Source: Desulfovibrio sp.
Lineage (GTDB): Bacteria; Desulfobacterota; Desulfovibrionia; Desulfovibrionales; Desulfovibrionaceae
NCBI GenBank assembly: GCA_031291035.1
Contig: JAISLI010000024.1
Coordinates: forward strand, 23,641 to 87,640
Length of the DNA: 64,000 nt
Reading direction: 5' to 3'
Shown here: positions 62,771 to 64,000 of the stretch, one piece after another
How the letters are laid out: every line of letters starts with the position of its first letter
Numbering within the stretch: position 1 is the stretch's first letter
Position numbers and translations under genes: made by a program
The notes under the pieces: model-generated
What the model saw: only the letters and a program-made list of their open reading frames with translations
Database searches by the model: none
What the model was told of the DNA's origin: nothing

Positions 62771-62774
62771 GCAT

Positions 62775-63623
62775 TCAGGAATAAAGACGCATTACGACCG
62801 CGCCGGTCAGAACAGCGAACACGGCGGCCACTCTGGGAGAAGTCATTTTTTCCTTCAGGAAAACAACAGCCAGCAGCATGCCGAAAACCACCGAAGTTTC
62901 GCGCAGGGCGGCCACTTGGGATATGGACGCGTGATTCATGCACCATACCGCGAGACCATAGGCCACGGCGCTGCATACGCCTCCGGTGATTCCGTATTTC
63001 CAGCGCGTCTTCAGGTAGCCGCAGTAGGCTTTCAACCCCCGCCGGAAAAAGACAAAAATTGTAATCGGGAAACAATTCAGGAAAGAAACCCAGCAGATGT
63101 ACGCAAGTGGTTCTCCGGCGAGGCGCACGCCTGAGCCGTCCATAACCGTGTAGCCCATGATGACCAGAGAGTTGGCCAGAGCCAGAGCGGTGGGCGCGAT
63201 GCGAAAGTCGCCGCGGCGCAACGCGTCAAAGGCCATGACCAGGATGCCGGAAGAAAGCAGGATCACTCCGGCCCAGCCTCCGGGGGAGAGGCTGTGCCCC
63301 AGAAGGCCCACTGTGAACAAGGCGGTGAAAAGCGGGGAGGAACCGCGCATGAGCGTATATACATAGCTCATGTCCGAATTTTTATAGGCGAAGGCCATGA
63401 ACAGGTAATAAAAAAGATGGATGCAGGCTGTACCCGCGAGAAAAGGCCAGCTGGCGGGGGCCGGAAGAGGCAGAAAGGGTATGCAGCAGAGCGTGAGCAA
63501 GGCGCCGCCCAGCGCCTTGAGCGACGTTTCCAGGAGCTTGTCCGTCCCGCCCTTGATAATGACGTTCCATACCGCATGCAGTACGGCGGAACCCAGAATG
63601 ATGACAATGACGGAGGTGCTCAC
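62775..63623 (-). CDS. EamA/DMT-family permease
   Basis: 282 residues with a GTG start (MSTSVIVIILGSAVLHAVWN). Ten membrane segments in two EamA repeats (about 5-130 and 145-281). The first repeat shows HAVWNVIIKGG and FMAFAYKNSDMSYVYTLMRG; the second shows ICWVSFLNCFPITIFVFFRR and ALRETSVVFGMLLAVVFLKE. Drug/metabolite transporters of this type export amino acids or other small molecules; the substrate is unknown. The ribosome site is weak. It is intact and lies just outside the island, with the integrase remnant five bases below its stop codon. Confidence 0.85.
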   Translation of the reverse strand: MSTSVIVIILGSAVLHAVWNVIIKGGTDKLLETSLKALGGALLTLCCIPFLPLPAPASWPFLAGTACIHLFYYLFMAFAYKNSDMSYVYTLMRGSSPLFTALFTVGLLGHSLSPGGWAGVILLSSGILVMAFDALRRGDFRIAPTALALANSLVIMGYTVMDGSGVRLAGEPLAYICWVSFLNCFPITIFVFFRRGLKAYCGYLKTRWKYGITGGVCSAVAYGLAVWCMNHASISQVAALRETSVVFGMLLAVVFLKEKMTSPRVAAVFAVLTGAVVMRLYS

Positions 63624-63756
63624 GGGCTTTCACTTGTTTCGTTTTGAACGACGGCTGTCCGCCATCATGCCCCCGATGCCGGAAGCGCGTCAAGAGCCCG
63701 CTTCCGGCATGTCCGGGCTGTCTGGCTCTCCTCTGTATGGGGGGCTCTACAGAATT

Positions 63757-63884
63757 AGAGCAATTTCACTTTGAAATTGCTCTGGCGGCGGGGCGGCTGC
63801 ACCGCCGCCCGCCCATAAGGCGCAGGCGAAACCGCGTTTCGCCGTAAAGCGACGAAGGGAGCGTTTCAAAAGCAAAATGCTCTA
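63757..63884. repeat. Dispersed 128-bp repeat, family A, copy 2 (inverted)
   Basis: Begins with the palindrome AGAGCAATTTCA, three bases, TGAAATTGCTCT and ends AGCAAAATGCTCTA. In reverse complement it matches 23937-24064 with about seven differences over 128 bases. It sits between the EamA gene and the IS element. Confidence 0.8.
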
Positions 63885-64000
63885 GGGCCTGTTAACACTA
63901 ATTGACAAACTCGCGGTAATAGGACATTGTTCAGGTATGGAAATCACCCGGGAACAATACGATAGAATTGCCGACTGCTTCCCGCGTCAAAGAGGAAATG
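63885..64000 (+). mobile_element. Left end of an IS5-type insertion sequence
   Basis: The sequence GGGCCTGTTAACACTAATTG directly after the CTCTA end of repeat A looks like an IS end. TTGACA (63902-63907), a 17-base spacer and CATTGT then form a transposase promoter. The element continues past the window, so its other end and any target duplication cannot be seen. Confidence 0.55.
63937..64000 (+). CDS. IS5-family transposase, N-terminus only
   Basis: The 21 complete codons read MEITREQYDRIADCFPRQRG plus one more (N). This is the common opening of IS5-group transposases (MEI-x-QY-x-RI, then RQRGN). The DDE catalytic part lies outside the window. A short AGG precedes the ATG. Confidence 0.65.
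   Translation, partial: MEITREQYDRIADCFPRQRGN

Noticed and set aside
1..64000. CRISPR arrays and rRNA genes
   Set aside because: No run of regularly spaced short direct repeats and no rRNA-like sequence was seen on either strand; the repeats found are dispersed and palindromic.

Overview
This window looks like chromosome from a sulfate-reducing bacterium of the Desulfovibrionaceae (a Desulfovibrio/Bilophila-type organism). Reasons: GC-rich coding DNA; a TunR-type tungstate regulator beside a TSUP transporter, an arrangement known from sulfate-reducing deltaproteobacteria; indolepyruvate:ferredoxin oxidoreductase (iorAB); proB behind obgE and proA in front of nadD; NikR; and Gram-negative envelope genes (hldD, htpX, flgI). 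About 50 genes can be supported. Most of the window is ordinary core chromosome, cut by intergenic dispersed repeats, IS scars and one degraded island.

Layout. 1-3.5 kb, minus strand: a solute-binding protein, a diguanylate cyclase, psd and pssA, with a good promoter upstream. 3.6-8.9 kb, plus strand: a DUF457 membrane protein, a small secreted protein, a 68-codon glycosyltransferase remnant (minus strand), typA and a BMP-type binding protein. 8.9-23 kb, minus strand: two unknowns, gluQ, an NlpC/P60 lipoprotein, a flagellar-rod-like protein, rsmA, a second EF-G, hflX (apparently with an AUC start), and a three-gene sensory cassette of a YtfQ-like lipoprotein and two hybrid histidine kinases. 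23-34 kb: nikR, polA, an APS kinase, a TPR protein-iorA-iorB-dacA operon, then proA-nadD and a damaged TPR gene.

35-55 kb: tRNA-Thr(GGU), mdh, an IS630 scar, flgI-flgJ, rplU-rpmA-obgE-proB, an NhaD-like antiporter, a TrmH-type methylase, a flippase, hldD, the TSUP/TunR pair with a 30-bp perfect-armed operator, an orphan RND permease, a glycosyltransferase, a lipoprotein and htpX, ending at tRNA-Val(CAC). The two tRNA genes are followed by almost identical ~104-bp segments.

55.3-62.8 kb is an accessory island next to tRNA-Val. It holds small unknown genes, a type III Mod gene that has lost its catalytic DPPY half, an apparently intact Res gene, a frameshifted RhuM gene and a 5'-truncated tyrosine integrase. 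After it come an EamA permease, a second copy of a 128-bp repeat, and the start of an IS5-type transposase at the right edge.

The points most worth a second look are the non-AUG start of hflX, the TunR operator, the binding-protein/double-kinase cassette, the shared tRNA 3' flanks, the Mod/Res imbalance, and the two dispersed repeat families. All function calls rest on reading sequence motifs; no database search was run.
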